DNA of 64,000 bases from Cellvibrionaceae bacterium. GTDB lineage: Bacteria > Pseudomonadota > Gammaproteobacteria > Pseudomonadales > Cellvibrionaceae. Every line of letters starts with the position of its first letter. The first letter of the stretch is position 1. Positions 9,853 through 19,137 of the stretch are shown here, in pieces. Below the pieces are notes generated by a model that was not told the DNA's origin, did not search any database, and saw only the letters and a program-made list of their open reading frames with translations. The DNA lies in the NCBI GenBank assembly GCA_021151825.1, contig JAGKWQ010000009.1, positions 186,001-250,000 of the forward strand, written 5' to 3'. The translations under genes and the position numbers were made by a program.

Positions 9853-10473
9853 GTGCCTGGTGTGAGAGTCAAAATTTGCGGTATTACCAATGTTGAGGAT
9901 GCACGAGCAGTTGTTGATGCTGGTGCTCATGCCTTGGGATTGGTTTTTTACGAAGCGAGTTCTCGCGCCGTTGATTTTGAGCAGGCCCGCGAGATTGCCT
10001 TTGCTGCCGGACCGTTTATCAGTGTGACTGCTTTATTTGTAAACCCTCCTGCATCTTTGGTGGAGGCGGTAGCTTCCAGAGTTCCTGTTCAGTTGTTGCA
10101 ATTTCATGGCGATGAAACAGCCACTTTTTGTGAAAGCTTTCAACGTCCTTATATAAAAGCTATTCGTATGCGACCCGATCTGGATGTTGTAGCCGCTATT
10201 GCTGCTCATCCAAACGCTTCTGGATTTCTGCTTGATGCATATCGCCCGGGTGTTCCGGGAGGCACAGGAGAAACATTTGATTGGGACAGGGTTCCGCGTG
10301 ATTCCAGAGTACCTATTGTGCTTGCCGGTGGATTAACTCCCGAAAATGTTGCGGAAGCTATTCGTAAAACCGGTGTCTATGGGGTTGATGTTAGCGGTGG
10401 TGTAGAATCAGCGCCCGGAAAAAAAGATCACAACCAAATCAAATCTTTTATTACTAATGCCCGGTCAGCCTGA
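9853..10473 (+). CDS. trpF: Phosphoribosylanthranilate isomerase
   Basis: TrpF carries out the Amadori rearrangement of phosphoribosylanthranilate to CdRP in tryptophan synthesis. The single-domain 206-residue product (not fused to TrpC) has the catalytic Cys in VKICGITNVEDARA, the strand FHGDET, and LAGGLTPENVAEA with GVDVSGGVES at the phosphate site. Translation starts at GTG 9853, with AGGAG 10 bp upstream. trpB follows after 39 bp, so trpF-trpB-trpA are probably co-transcribed. Confidence 0.96.
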   Translation: MPGVRVKICGITNVEDARAVVDAGAHALGLVFYEASSRAVDFEQAREIAFAAGPFISVTALFVNPPASLVEAVASRVPVQLLQFHGDETATFCESFQRPYIKAIRMRPDLDVVAAIAAHPNASGFLLDAYRPGVPGGTGETFDWDRVPRDSRVPIVLAGGLTPENVAEAIRKTGVYGVDVSGGVESAPGKKDHNQIKSFITNARSA

Positions 10474-10512
10474 GTTTAATGGCGTTACCGGCTTACTACA
10501 GGTGATTTAATA

Positions 10513-11724
10513 GTGAGTCAGTCGATTGATTACAGCGCCTTCCCCAATGAGGAAGGTCATTTTGGCCCTTACGGTGGCCGTTTTGTGTCCGAAACATTGA
10601 TTTACGCGCTCGATGAACTTCAGTCCATTTATTCGCGCTTGAAAGATGATCCGGGCTTCCAGGCTGAATTTGATAAGGACATGGCCCATTACGTTGGCCG
10701 TCCATCCCCGCTTTACCTCGCCGAGCGCTGGACCCGTGAACTGGGTGGTGCGCAAATTTATTTAAAGCGTGAAGACCTTAATCATACCGGCGCCCACAAA
10801 GTTAATAACACCATTGGCCAGGCATTGCTGGCTAAATTCACCGGCAAATCCCGTGTAATCGCTGAAACTGGTGCTGGCCAGCATGGTGTTGCGACGGCGA
10901 CTGTTGCTGCGCGCCTCGGTTTGAAATGCCGTGTTTATATGGGCGCAGAAGACGTTAAACGCCAGGCGCTCAACGTATATCGCATGAAATTATTGGGTGC
11001 AGAAGTGTTTCCGGTAACGTCCGGTTCCCGCACGCTGAAAGATGCCATGAACGAAGCCATGCGCGATTGGGCAACCAATGTGGATGATACCTTCTACATC
11101 ATCGGCACTGTGGCTGGCCCGCATCCTTATCCGCAATTGGTGCGTGATTTCCAATCGATTATTGGTCGTGAAGCCCGCCGTCAATCGCTAGAGCAAGCGG
11201 GTCGTTTGCCGGATGCTTTGGTTGCCTGCGTGGGCGGTGGCTCTAATGCAATTGGTTTGTTCCATCCATTCCTTACCGATGACTCCGTAAAAATGTATGG
11301 CGTTGAGGCGGGTGGCCTGGGGATTGAAACCGGCAAACACGCAGCGCCGTTGAATAAAGGTATTCCCGGTGTATTACACGGCAACCGCACCTATTTGATG
11401 GAAGATGAAAACGGCCAGATTATTGAAACCCATTCAGTATCGGCTGGTTTGGATTATCCCGGTGTTGGCCCTGAACATTCCTGGTTGAAAGATATTGGTC
11501 GTGTTAATTATGTAGCGATCAACGATGACGAAGCTCTGGCGGCGTTCCGCAAAATTACCAAAACTGAAGGTATTATGCCGGCACTCGAATCCAGCCATGC
11601 ATTAGCTTACGTTGAAAAGCTGGCACCAACCATGAGTAAAGATCAAATTATCATTGCCAACCTGTCTGGTCGTGGCGATAAAGATATTTTGACTGTGGCT
11701 GGTTTGGATGGCATTACCGTTTAA
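10513..11724 (+). CDS. trpB: Tryptophan synthase beta chain
   Basis: TrpB joins indole and serine to make tryptophan with PLP. The 403-residue product shows the PLP lysine in NHTGAHKVNNTIGQAL, the serine site ETGAGQHGVATATVAA and the phosphate-binding VGGGSNAIGLF. It starts with GTG 10513 (MSQSIDYSAFPNEEGHFGPYGGRF), 39 bp after trpF. trpA follows after 70 bp. Confidence 0.98.
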   Translation: MSQSIDYSAFPNEEGHFGPYGGRFVSETLIYALDELQSIYSRLKDDPGFQAEFDKDMAHYVGRPSPLYLAERWTRELGGAQIYLKREDLNHTGAHKVNNTIGQALLAKFTGKSRVIAETGAGQHGVATATVAARLGLKCRVYMGAEDVKRQALNVYRMKLLGAEVFPVTSGSRTLKDAMNEAMRDWATNVDDTFYIIGTVAGPHPYPQLVRDFQSIIGREARRQSLEQAGRLPDALVACVGGGSNAIGLFHPFLTDDSVKMYGVEAGGLGIETGKHAAPLNKGIPGVLHGNRTYLMEDENGQIIETHSVSAGLDYPGVGPEHSWLKDIGRVNYVAINDDEALAAFRKITKTEGIMPALESSHALAYVEKLAPTMSKDQIIIANLSGRGDKDILTVAGLDGITV

Positions 11725-11794
11725 TAAATCTTTTAACAAAAACCAAATTTATTTTTTAATGTCACATCGCTGACAGTTATTTCAGGAATGATCG

Positions 11795-12604
11795 ATGAGT
11801 CGTATTTCCCAGCGCTTGAATCAGGCCAAGGCCTCAGGCAAAAAAATTCTCGTCGCCTATGTGGTGAATGGCGATCCATTTCCGCAAGCAACCTTGCCAA
11901 CCCTGCATGCGATGGTGGCACACGGTGTCGATGTTATTGAATTGGGTGTGCCTTTTTCGGATCCGATGGCTGAAGGCCCGGTAATTCAAAAAGGCCACGA
12001 ACGTGCGCTTGAGCATGGCACCAGTTTGAAAGGCACATTGGAAATTGTTAAACAATTTCGTGCAACCAATAACAGCACACCGATTGTGTTGATGGGCTAT
12101 GCAAATCCGGTTGAGCGTTTTGGCTATACAGAATTTGCCAAAGCTGCAGCAGATGCAGGTGTCGATGGCTTATTAACTGTTGATTTACCGCCTGAAGAAG
12201 TTGTTGTGCTTAAGGCAGAGCTTGATGCAAATGGTTTGGATAATATTTTCCTGCTTGCACCAACCACCACCGTTGAGCGTGCCAAAAAAATTGCTGCTCA
12301 CGCATCAGGTTTTCTTTACTACGTTTCACTTAAAGGTGTAACTGGTGCCGGGCATTTGGATGTAACTGCTGTTAAAACCAAATTGGCTGAATTTGGCAAA
12401 TTAACTGATTTACCTGTCTGCGTTGGTTTCGGTATTAAAGATCCGGAAACTGCAAAAGCGGTTGCTGGTCTTGCTGATGGAGTAGTCATTGGCAGTGTGC
12501 TGGTTGATAAAATGGGCGCACAAGCTGATAAAAACGCAGAAGATATTGCCGCATCTGTTGGCGATATTATCAGCAGTATCCGTAAAGCTATCGATACTCT
12601 CTAA
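11795..12604 (+). CDS. trpA: Tryptophan synthase alpha chain
   Basis: TrpA cleaves indole-3-glycerol phosphate and channels indole to TrpB. The 269-residue TIM barrel contains both catalytic acids in VIELGVPFSDPMAEGPVIQ (Glu and Asp), plus the loop VSLKGVTGAG and the phosphate site VGFGIKDPETA. The start ATG 11795 is preceded by AGGAATG. It forms the alpha2-beta2 complex with the adjacent TrpB. Confidence 0.98.
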   Translation: MSRISQRLNQAKASGKKILVAYVVNGDPFPQATLPTLHAMVAHGVDVIELGVPFSDPMAEGPVIQKGHERALEHGTSLKGTLEIVKQFRATNNSTPIVLMGYANPVERFGYTEFAKAAADAGVDGLLTVDLPPEEVVVLKAELDANGLDNIFLLAPTTTVERAKKIAAHASGFLYYVSLKGVTGAGHLDVTAVKTKLAEFGKLTDLPVCVGFGIKDPETAKAVAGLADGVVIGSVLVDKMGAQADKNAEDIAASVGDIISSIRKAIDTL

Positions 12605-12680
12605 ATACAATTTTAACACTGGTTGTTCGTTACTGATCTGAACAGTCAACTAACTTGAAACAAAATACAGAGATGCAACC

Positions 12681-13541
12681 ATGAGTTGGTTAGATAAAAT
12701 TATTCCGAGTATTTCCCGCACTGAAACCAAGCGCAGCAACAAAGTTCCTGAAGGTTTGTGGGAAAAATGTGTCAAGTGCGATGCTGTGTTGTATAAACCG
12801 GAAATGGAGAAAACGCTGGATGTTTGCCCTAAATGCGATCATCACATGCGTGTTGGCGCGCGCGCGCGTTTGAATATGTTTCTGGATCCGCAAAATCGCC
12901 AGGAATTGGCGACCGAAGTTGAACCAATTGATCGTTTGAAATTTAAAGATGTAAAAAAATACAAAGACCGTTTGACTGCAGCCCAAAAAGAAACTGGCGA
13001 AAAAGATGCGCTGGTTGCTATGCGCGGTGAGTTAAAAGGTATGCCGGTGGTTGCTGTCGCATTTGAGTTTGCCTTTCACGGTGGCTCCATGGGTTACGTG
13101 GTAGGAGAGCGTTTTACACGCGCTGCAACGATCGCATTGAAAGAAAATATTCCTTTTGTTTGTTTTTCCGCTACTGGTGGCGCGCGTATGCAAGAGGCGT
13201 TAATTTCGTTAATGCAAATGGCAAAAACCAGTGCTGTAATTGAGCGTTTGAAGATGCAGGGTACGCCTTACATTTCCGTAATGACTGATCCGGTTTATGG
13301 TGGTGTTTCTGCGAGTCTCGCGTTGCTTGGTGATTTGAATATTTGTGAACCGGGTTCTCGTGCCGGTTTTGCTGGTCCTAGTATTATCGAGCAAACTATT
13401 CGTCAAAAGCTGCCGAAAGGCTTTCAGCGCGCGGAGTTTTTGCTGGAACATGGTGCTATTGATATGATCATTCATCGCCGCGATATGCGCGATAAGTTGG
13501 CATCATTGCTGGCGAAATTTACCCGTAAAGTAGCGGTGTAA
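12681..13541 (+). CDS. accD: Acetyl-CoA carboxylase carboxyltransferase subunit beta
   Basis: AccD is the beta half of the carboxyltransferase that makes malonyl-CoA for fatty acid synthesis. The N-terminal zinc ribbon has Cys at residues 30, 33, 49 and 52 (EKCVKCDAVL and DVCPKCDHH). The crotonase-like core includes FSATGGARMQEALISLMQMAK and DPVYGGVSASLALLGD. The 286-residue length is typical. It lies 76 bp after trpA and 11 bp before folC. Confidence 0.98.
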   Translation: MSWLDKIIPSISRTETKRSNKVPEGLWEKCVKCDAVLYKPEMEKTLDVCPKCDHHMRVGARARLNMFLDPQNRQELATEVEPIDRLKFKDVKKYKDRLTAAQKETGEKDALVAMRGELKGMPVVAVAFEFAFHGGSMGYVVGERFTRAATIALKENIPFVCFSATGGARMQEALISLMQMAKTSAVIERLKMQGTPYISVMTDPVYGGVSASLALLGDLNICEPGSRAGFAGPSIIEQTIRQKLPKGFQRAEFLLEHGAIDMIIHRRDMRDKLASLLAKFTRKVAV

Positions 13542-13552
13542 ATTAGTTATCT

Positions 13553-14839
13553 ATGCAACTTGATTCGTTATCGGCGTGGCTTGGATGGTTGGAGCAAAAT
13601 CATCCGCAGGAAATTGATCTGGGGTTGGATCGGGTTGCCTGCGTCGCCGCGCGGATGGCGTTGCTAAATCCAGATGCAAAAGTTATTACCGTTGCAGGAA
13701 CTAATGGCAAAGGCTCCTGTGTTGCTGCAACGGCGGCTCTGCTTTCTTCGGCCAGCTACTCGGTTGGTGTTTACACATCTCCTCATTTAATCCATTACAA
13801 CGAGCGTATTGTTGTTGATGGTAAGCCTGTTGCTGATGAAGAAATTTGTTCTGCATTTGCTGCAATTCATTCTGCCTGCCAGCAAGTTTCACCTGAATAT
13901 CTACAGCCCATCAGTCTTACTTATTTTGAATACGGAACTTTAGCGGCGTTGGAGATTTTTCGTCGTCGCAATGTCACAGCTTTAGTACTCGAAGTAGGTT
14001 TGGGCGGGCGCTTGGATGCAGTCAATATTATCGATGCTGATGTCGCAGTTATTACCAGTATTGCGTTGGACCATATCGATTGGTTGGGTGATAACCGCGA
14101 TTCTATTGGCTATGAAAAAGCCGGCATTATGCGTGCTGGCAGACCTGTTGTTTGTGCGGATTTTGCTCCACCGATAACCGTTCTTGATCATGCGATGGCA
14201 TTAGCTGCACCGCTGTATTTAATCAGCCGCGATTTTGGATTTATGCAAGTTACTACGGAGCATTGGAATTGGTGGAGCAGTGCGCAAGAGTTTCGCGATC
14301 AACCATTGCCGCAGTTACCTTTACCGAGTGTTGCTGCTGCATTGCAAGTTGCGCATTTGTTGGGGTTGAATTTGCACGCGCTAAATGCATTTGATCGCGT
14401 TGCTACATTGCGTGTACCTGGCCGCTTTCAAACAATTCAATGGAATGATCGGCAAGTTATTTTGGATGTTGCACACAATCCTGCTGCAACATCATATTTA
14501 GTTGAGCGTCTTGTGCAAAATGCATCACCTTCATCCAGTGTTCATGGAATTGTGGCGATGATGTCAGATAAAGACCGCGCCCAAAGTCTGGCAAATTTAA
14601 AAGGACGGGTTAATCACTGGTATTTGGCGAATTTGGAATTTATTCCGCGTGCAGCAACTCTTGAGCAGTTGCGTCAAAATTTAGCAGATTTGAATATTGA
14701 GGCAGAGTTTTCCGGCAGTGTTGCTGAATGTTTACAGACCGTTTTAGGTAATTCCAGCCCCGGTGACCGTATTCTGATATTTGGTTCCTTTTACACGGTG
14801 GCTGCCGGTTTGCAGGCATTGGCTATCCCGGTAACGTGA
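13553..14839 (+). CDS. folC: Bifunctional dihydrofolate / folylpolyglutamate synthase
   Basis: FolC adds glutamate to dihydropteroate and then to folates using ATP. The 428-residue product has the Mur-ligase P-loop VITVAGTNGKGSCVA, the YTSPHLIHYNERI motif, the ALDHIDWLG loop and the C-terminal LDVAHNPAATSYLVERL. It follows accD by 11 bp, so it is translationally close and likely in the same transcript; the accD-folC-SPOR-cvpA-purF order is common in gammaproteobacteria. Confidence 0.97.
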   Translation: MQLDSLSAWLGWLEQNHPQEIDLGLDRVACVAARMALLNPDAKVITVAGTNGKGSCVAATAALLSSASYSVGVYTSPHLIHYNERIVVDGKPVADEEICSAFAAIHSACQQVSPEYLQPISLTYFEYGTLAALEIFRRRNVTALVLEVGLGGRLDAVNIIDADVAVITSIALDHIDWLGDNRDSIGYEKAGIMRAGRPVVCADFAPPITVLDHAMALAAPLYLISRDFGFMQVTTEHWNWWSSAQEFRDQPLPQLPLPSVAAALQVAHLLGLNLHALNAFDRVATLRVPGRFQTIQWNDRQVILDVAHNPAATSYLVERLVQNASPSSSVHGIVAMMSDKDRAQSLANLKGRVNHWYLANLEFIPRAATLEQLRQNLADLNIEAEFSGSVAECLQTVLGNSSPGDRILIFGSFYTVAAGLQALAIPVT

Positions 14840-14905
14840 ATTGCGCTCCGGAAAAACAATAATCGCTTTTATTAACCTGTTTGATAAACGGTGCAGAGGT
14901 TTCAG

Positions 14906-15538
14906 GTGAGAGAATCCGTAAAACATCGCTTGATTGGTGCTGCAGTATTGGCTGCAGTTGCCGTATTGTTTTTGCCCAGTTTCTTTAAAGATCGCCAGCA
15001 ATATCAAGTGAATACCGAATCGCAAATTCCCGGGCGCCCGAGTATTACTGCGGTGGATTTTAATGAGCCTGTTCAACCTGAAGGTGTCGAATCGGCTCCT
15101 GCGCCGGAAACTATGTTTGTTCCGGATGGTGGCGCAGTGACAGTTAATGAATTGGCTGTTCCTCCTGCCGAAAGTGCCGAGCCTCAGCAAGCGCAAAATG
15201 CAGCTACTGTTATGCAGGCGCAGACTTCTTCGACGGTGAGTGTTGCCGCGGCAAAACCTGATCAAGTTCCTGATTTGCCATTGAATGCTCAGGGGTTGCC
15301 TGATGCATGGGTTGTTCAAGTTGCCAGCCTCAGCGCGCAAGAGGGGGCCAATAAATTGCGCGATCAATTGCAAGCGGAAGGTCACAAGGCTTATGTGCGT
15401 TCAGTGCCATCTGCAAATGGGAATATTTATCGCGTGTTTATTGGCCCAAAGCAGGATAAAACTCAAGCACTTGCGATTAAATCGCAATTGGACAAGCGCC
15501 TTAAAGTGAATTCACTGGTTTTACCCTTCAAACCATGA
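14906..15538 (+). CDS. SPOR-domain protein (DedD-like)
   Basis: This is a membrane-anchored peptidoglycan-binding protein of the DedD type, expected at the division septum. Residues about 8-25 form one N-terminal transmembrane segment (LIGAAVLAAVAVLFLPSFF). A Pro/Ala-rich linker follows, and the C-terminal 75 residues form a SPOR domain (WVVQVASLSAQEGANKLRDQL, then VYRVFIGPKQDK-like strands). GTG 14906 is preferred because AGAGG lies just upstream; GTG 14891 would add five residues. It sits between folC and cvpA, the usual place for dedD. Confidence 0.88.
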   Translation: MRESVKHRLIGAAVLAAVAVLFLPSFFKDRQQYQVNTESQIPGRPSITAVDFNEPVQPEGVESAPAPETMFVPDGGAVTVNELAVPPAESAEPQQAQNAATVMQAQTSSTVSVAAAKPDQVPDLPLNAQGLPDAWVVQVASLSAQEGANKLRDQLQAEGHKAYVRSVPSANGNIYRVFIGPKQDKTQALAIKSQLDKRLKVNSLVLPFKP

Positions 15539-15613
15539 AGCCATAACGTCTCACCTCTGGTAGAATGCGCGCCTCTGTAAACCTCTCACTTTTCTTCCGG
15601 AGCGGTCGGGCGA

Positions 15614-15929
15614 ATGAATTGGGCTGATTGGGCCATTATCGGGATCTTTTCCCTGTCCTGTTTTATCGGTTTGATGCGCGACTGGTCTGTCTGGTACAGA
15701 TCGTTTGCTCGGCATGGTATTCGGCGCAGCGCGCGCTTTTATTATCGTGATGGCAATTTTGATTTTATTACCCGGATTTATACCCGTTAATGAAGACGAC
15801 TGGTGGGCACAGGCGCAACTAATTCCTCATTTTCAATCTTGCGAGGGGTGGGTGGTAGAAGCTTATGGTGATGTTAGCCAATGGGTCCAGACGCTCTTTG
15901 GTCGTGTAGAGCCAGTTCAGTCAGTGTGA
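15614..15929 (+). pseudogene. cvpA: CvpA family membrane protein, internally deleted and frameshifted
   Basis: CvpA is a small multi-spanning inner-membrane protein, normally about 160-190 residues and encoded just before purF. Here the ATG at 15614 encodes MNWADWAIIGIFSLSCFIGLMR in frame. From 15681 a different frame encodes the later conserved part (TGLSGTDRLLGMVFGAARA, then PGFIPVNEDDWWAQAQLIPHF) to a stop at 15929. About 75-80 residues between these parts are absent and the frame changes at the junction, where CGCG (15677-15680) could belong to either side. The N-terminal frame itself ends at 15790. The product is presumably non-functional if the sequence is correct. Confidence 0.88.
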
Positions 15930-15981
15930 GTTAGCGGGTTATTTCGTTATTAATTTTGTTCAAAGTTATTGAGGCAAGTTT

Positions 15982-17511
15982 ATGTGCGGCATTGTAGGTA
16001 TTGTGAGTAAGCGCGATGTGAATGTGCAGATTTACGATGCGTTAACCATTTTGCAACACCGTGGTCAGGATGCCGCCGGTATGGTCACCTGTGAAAACGG
16101 CCGCATGAGCCAGCAGAAAGCCAATGGTTTAGTGCAGGATGTTTTCAGGACTCGCCACATGCAGCGTTTGCTGGGCAATATGGGGATTGGCCATGTCCGT
16201 TACCCAACGGCTGGTAGCTCGGGGCCGGCACTTGCGCAGCCTTTTTATGTGAACTCGCCTTACGGTATTGCGATGGCTCATAATGGCAATCTGACTAATG
16301 CTGACAAGCTCAGCGAAGATATTTTTAAAATGGATTTGCGCCATGTAAACACCGATTCGGATTCCGAGGTGTTATTAAATGTGTTCGCACATGAGTTGCA
16401 ATTGCAAGGCAAATTAAGCCCAACTGCGGAAGATATGTTTGCCGCTGTTGCCGGTGTGCACAAACGTGTTACCGGTGGTTATGCGGTTGTAGCGCTGATT
16501 GCGAATTATGGTCTCGTTGCATTTCGTGATCCGAATGGTATTCGCCCCTTGGTATACGGCAAACGTAATGCAGAAGAGGGAGGGGTTGAGTACATGGTCG
16601 CATCCGAAAGTGTTGCGCTGGATGTGCTTGGCTTTGAATTGATTGATGACGTTGCACCAGGTGAAGCCGTATATATCACCGAGGAAGGCGAATTGCATCG
16701 TCGCCAGTGTGCACAAAACCCGCGCTTGAGCCCATGCATTTTTGAACACGTTTATTTCGCTCGTCCTGATTCAATTATGGACGGCATTTCGGTTTATAAG
16801 GCGCGCTTGCGTCAAGGCGAAAAGCTCGCTGAAAAAATTCTGCGCGAACGCCCTGATCACGATATTGATGTGGTGATTCCAATCCCGGATACGAGCCGCG
16901 TCGCTGGTCAGGCATTAGCACAAAAGCTGGGTGTGAAATTTCGCGAAGGGCTAGTAAAAAATCGCTACATTGGCCGAACATTTATTATGCCGGGTCAGCA
17001 ACAGCGTAAAAAATCAGTGCGCCAAAAACTGAATCCAATCGAATTGGAATTCAGGGATAAAGTTGTGCTGCTGGTAGATGACTCTATCGTTCGCGGTACC
17101 ACTTGCCAGCAAATTATCCAGATGGTGCGCGATGTAGGTGCGAAGAAAGTATATTTCGCATCAGCCGCACCGGCAGTGAAACATCCTAACGTATACGGTA
17201 TTGATATGCCGACCACGGCAGAGCTGATTGCACATGGCCGTAACGATGAGGAAGTCTGTAAAGAAATTGGCGCGGATTGGTTGATCTATCAGGATCTGGA
17301 AGATTTGGTTGCAGCATCTGCAGAAGGAAATAATAGAGTTACCGAATTTGATTGTGCGGTATTTAATGGTGAATATTGTGCGGGTGATGTGACTCAGGAG
17401 TATCTGGACAAAGTTGCTGCTGCACGTAATGACAGTGCCAAGTCTGGCAAAAAAAGCGTCAAGCAAATGGAATTACCTATAGGTCTGCATAACGGTGCTG
17501 CACGTGGTTAA
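15982..17511 (+). CDS. purF: Amidophosphoribosyltransferase
   Basis: PurF makes phosphoribosylamine from PRPP and glutamine, the first committed purine step. The product begins MCGIVGIVSKRDVN, so Cys2 is the Ntn glutaminase nucleophile after Met removal. NILQHRGQDAAGM-type and MAHNGNLTNA motifs follow. The C-terminal half holds the PRPP loop VVLLVDDSIVRGTTCQQI. The length of 509 residues is typical. It is downstream of cvpA, as in many gammaproteobacteria. Confidence 0.98.
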   Translation: MCGIVGIVSKRDVNVQIYDALTILQHRGQDAAGMVTCENGRMSQQKANGLVQDVFRTRHMQRLLGNMGIGHVRYPTAGSSGPALAQPFYVNSPYGIAMAHNGNLTNADKLSEDIFKMDLRHVNTDSDSEVLLNVFAHELQLQGKLSPTAEDMFAAVAGVHKRVTGGYAVVALIANYGLVAFRDPNGIRPLVYGKRNAEEGGVEYMVASESVALDVLGFELIDDVAPGEAVYITEEGELHRRQCAQNPRLSPCIFEHVYFARPDSIMDGISVYKARLRQGEKLAEKILRERPDHDIDVVIPIPDTSRVAGQALAQKLGVKFREGLVKNRYIGRTFIMPGQQQRKKSVRQKLNPIELEFRDKVVLLVDDSIVRGTTCQQIIQMVRDVGAKKVYFASAAPAVKHPNVYGIDMPTTAELIAHGRNDEEVCKEIGADWLIYQDLEDLVAASAEGNNRVTEFDCAVFNGEYCAGDVTQEYLDKVAAARNDSAKSGKKSVKQMELPIGLHNGAARG

Positions 17512-17538
17512 TCGGTAAAAAATTTTGGTGAATATTTG

Positions 17539-18750
17539 ATGGATAATTTTTCTGAAGATGCTTTCTCTGAAGACCCACTATTCGGTGCAGCGCTGGATAC
17601 ACTGGCGATTCGCGCAGGCAGTACTCGTTCGTATGAAGGCGAGCACAGCGAAGCATTATTTTTAACTTCAAGTTATGTATTTGGAAGCGCACAGGAAGCC
17701 GCAGATCGTTTTTCCGGTGCGCAAGAAGGTAACGTTTATTCGCGTTATACCAATCCAACTGTGCGTATGTTTGAAGAGCGTATCGCAGCACTTGAAGGTG
17801 CGGAATCTGCTGTTGCTACTTCATCTGGTATGGCTGCTATTTTGAGTACGTGCATTGCTCTGTTGAAACCAGGTGATCATATTCTTTGTTCTCGCAGTGT
17901 GTTTGGTACTACCACTGTATTGTTCACCAAATACCTGCAAAAGTTTGGTGTGGCTACGACCTTTGTAAATCCTGTGAATTACGAAGAGTGGGATGCGGGG
18001 TTTACTCCGAATACCAGGTTGGTATTTGCAGAGACTCCCTCAAATCCATTATGCGATGTGATTGATATCCAGCGTCTTGCGGATCTCTCTCATGCGCGTG
18101 GTGCTTTGTTTGCGGTCGATAACTGTTTCTGTACTCCTGCATTACAACAACCATTAAAATTTGGTGCTGATTTAATTATTCACTCCGCCACCAAATACAT
18201 TGATGGTCAGGGACGTTGTTTGGGCGGGGTAGTTGCCGGTGCAAAAGTATTAGTGGATGAAGTGCTTGGTTTTATTCGTAGCGCTGGTCCTACATTAAGT
18301 GCATTTAATGCGTGGGTATTTTTAAAAGGTTTGGAAACCCTGCGTTTGCGTATGGAGGCCCATTCCCGCAATGCTCTTGAGCTCGCGCAATGGTTGAATG
18401 TACATCCTGCAGTTGAAAAAGTTTTCTATGCGGGTTTACCAACACATACAGGCCATGAGCTTGCTGCTAAGCAGCAATCAGCATTTGGAGGGGTATTATC
18501 GTTTTACGTGAAAGGTGGTCGCGACGAAGCCTGGAAAGTTATTGATGCAGCTCGCATTATGTCTTTAACGGCGAATCTGGGGGATACCAAAACTACCATT
18601 GTTCATCCTGCAACCACTACTCATGGCCGTCTGTCACCGGAACAAAAAGCTGATGCGGGTATTACCGAAAACCTGATTCGAGTTGCAGTTGGCTTGGAAT
18701 ATATTGGCGATTTGAAAGCCGATCTCGCGCGCGGTTTGGGTAATCCCTAG
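17539..18750 (+). CDS. metZ: O-succinylhomoserine sulfhydrylase
   Basis: MetZ is a PLP enzyme that converts O-succinylhomoserine plus sulfide to homocysteine for methionine synthesis. The 403-residue product belongs to the Cys/Met gamma family: YSRYTNPTVRMFEERIAALEG, TSSGMAAIL, FAETPSNPLCDVIDI, and the PLP lysine in IHSATKYIDGQGRCLGG. The position directly after purF (27 bp) matches metZ in Pseudomonas and favours this call over cystathionine gamma-synthase. ATG 17539 is preferred over an in-frame TTG at 17536. Confidence 0.93.
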   Translation: MDNFSEDAFSEDPLFGAALDTLAIRAGSTRSYEGEHSEALFLTSSYVFGSAQEAADRFSGAQEGNVYSRYTNPTVRMFEERIAALEGAESAVATSSGMAAILSTCIALLKPGDHILCSRSVFGTTTVLFTKYLQKFGVATTFVNPVNYEEWDAGFTPNTRLVFAETPSNPLCDVIDIQRLADLSHARGALFAVDNCFCTPALQQPLKFGADLIIHSATKYIDGQGRCLGGVVAGAKVLVDEVLGFIRSAGPTLSAFNAWVFLKGLETLRLRMEAHSRNALELAQWLNVHPAVEKVFYAGLPTHTGHELAAKQQSAFGGVLSFYVKGGRDEAWKVIDAARIMSLTANLGDTKTTIVHPATTTHGRLSPEQKADAGITENLIRVAVGLEYIGDLKADLARGLGNP

Positions 18751-18790
18751 GCCAGTAGCGGGCAAGGCGCAAAAAAATAGTTTTTGGGTC

Positions 18791-18819
18791 TTGTTCTCGC
18801 GGGTGTGCCTTGGTAAAGT
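18791..18819 (+). promoter_or_regulatory. Candidate promoter of tRNA-Val
   Basis: TTGTTC (18791-18796), a 17-bp spacer and TAAAGT (18814-18819) are followed by a GC-rich discriminator GCGCGCCC, as expected for a stringently controlled stable-RNA promoter. It lies about 33 bp upstream of the tRNA. Confidence 0.55.
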
Positions 18820-18852
18820 GCGCGCCCTGTTACCCGTAAGGGTAAGCATCTT

Positions 18853-18929
18853 AGGACTATAGCTCAGTTGGTTAGAGCACCACCTTGACATGGTGGGGGT
18901 CAGCAGTTCGAGTCTGCTTAGTCCTACCA
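18853..18929 (+). tRNA. tRNA-Val (anticodon GAC)
   Basis: A 77-nt cloverleaf: acceptor AGGACTA/TAGTCCT, D arm with AGCTCAGTTGGTTAGAGC, anticodon stem CCACC/GGTGG with loop TTGACAT giving anticodon GAC, and a T arm with GTTCGAGTC. The 3' CCA is encoded (18927-18929). It is a single tRNA between metZ and a terminator. Confidence 0.97.
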
Positions 18930-18938
18930 ATTAAATCT

Positions 18939-18975
18939 AAAAAGGCGCTAATCATTTGATTAGCGCCTTTTTTAT
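18939..18975 (+). terminator. Rho-independent terminator after tRNA-Val
   Basis: A 14-bp stem, AAAGGCGCTAATCA paired with TGATTAGCGCCTTT, has a TT loop and a T run. It begins about 10 nt after the tRNA. Confidence 0.92.
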
Positions 18976-19137
18976 TGCCCCTGATTTTGATTAATATTTC
19001 TGCGCCAATTTCCAATCTATAAATTTCCGGCTAGAGTAAACAGGTGCCTTCTTTAATTGGAAATGGCATCGGGTTTCAGGATTATTAAGACAAACTAAAA
19101 GGCATAAAAAAGCTAATTTCGGTTAAAGGGGTGCTAA

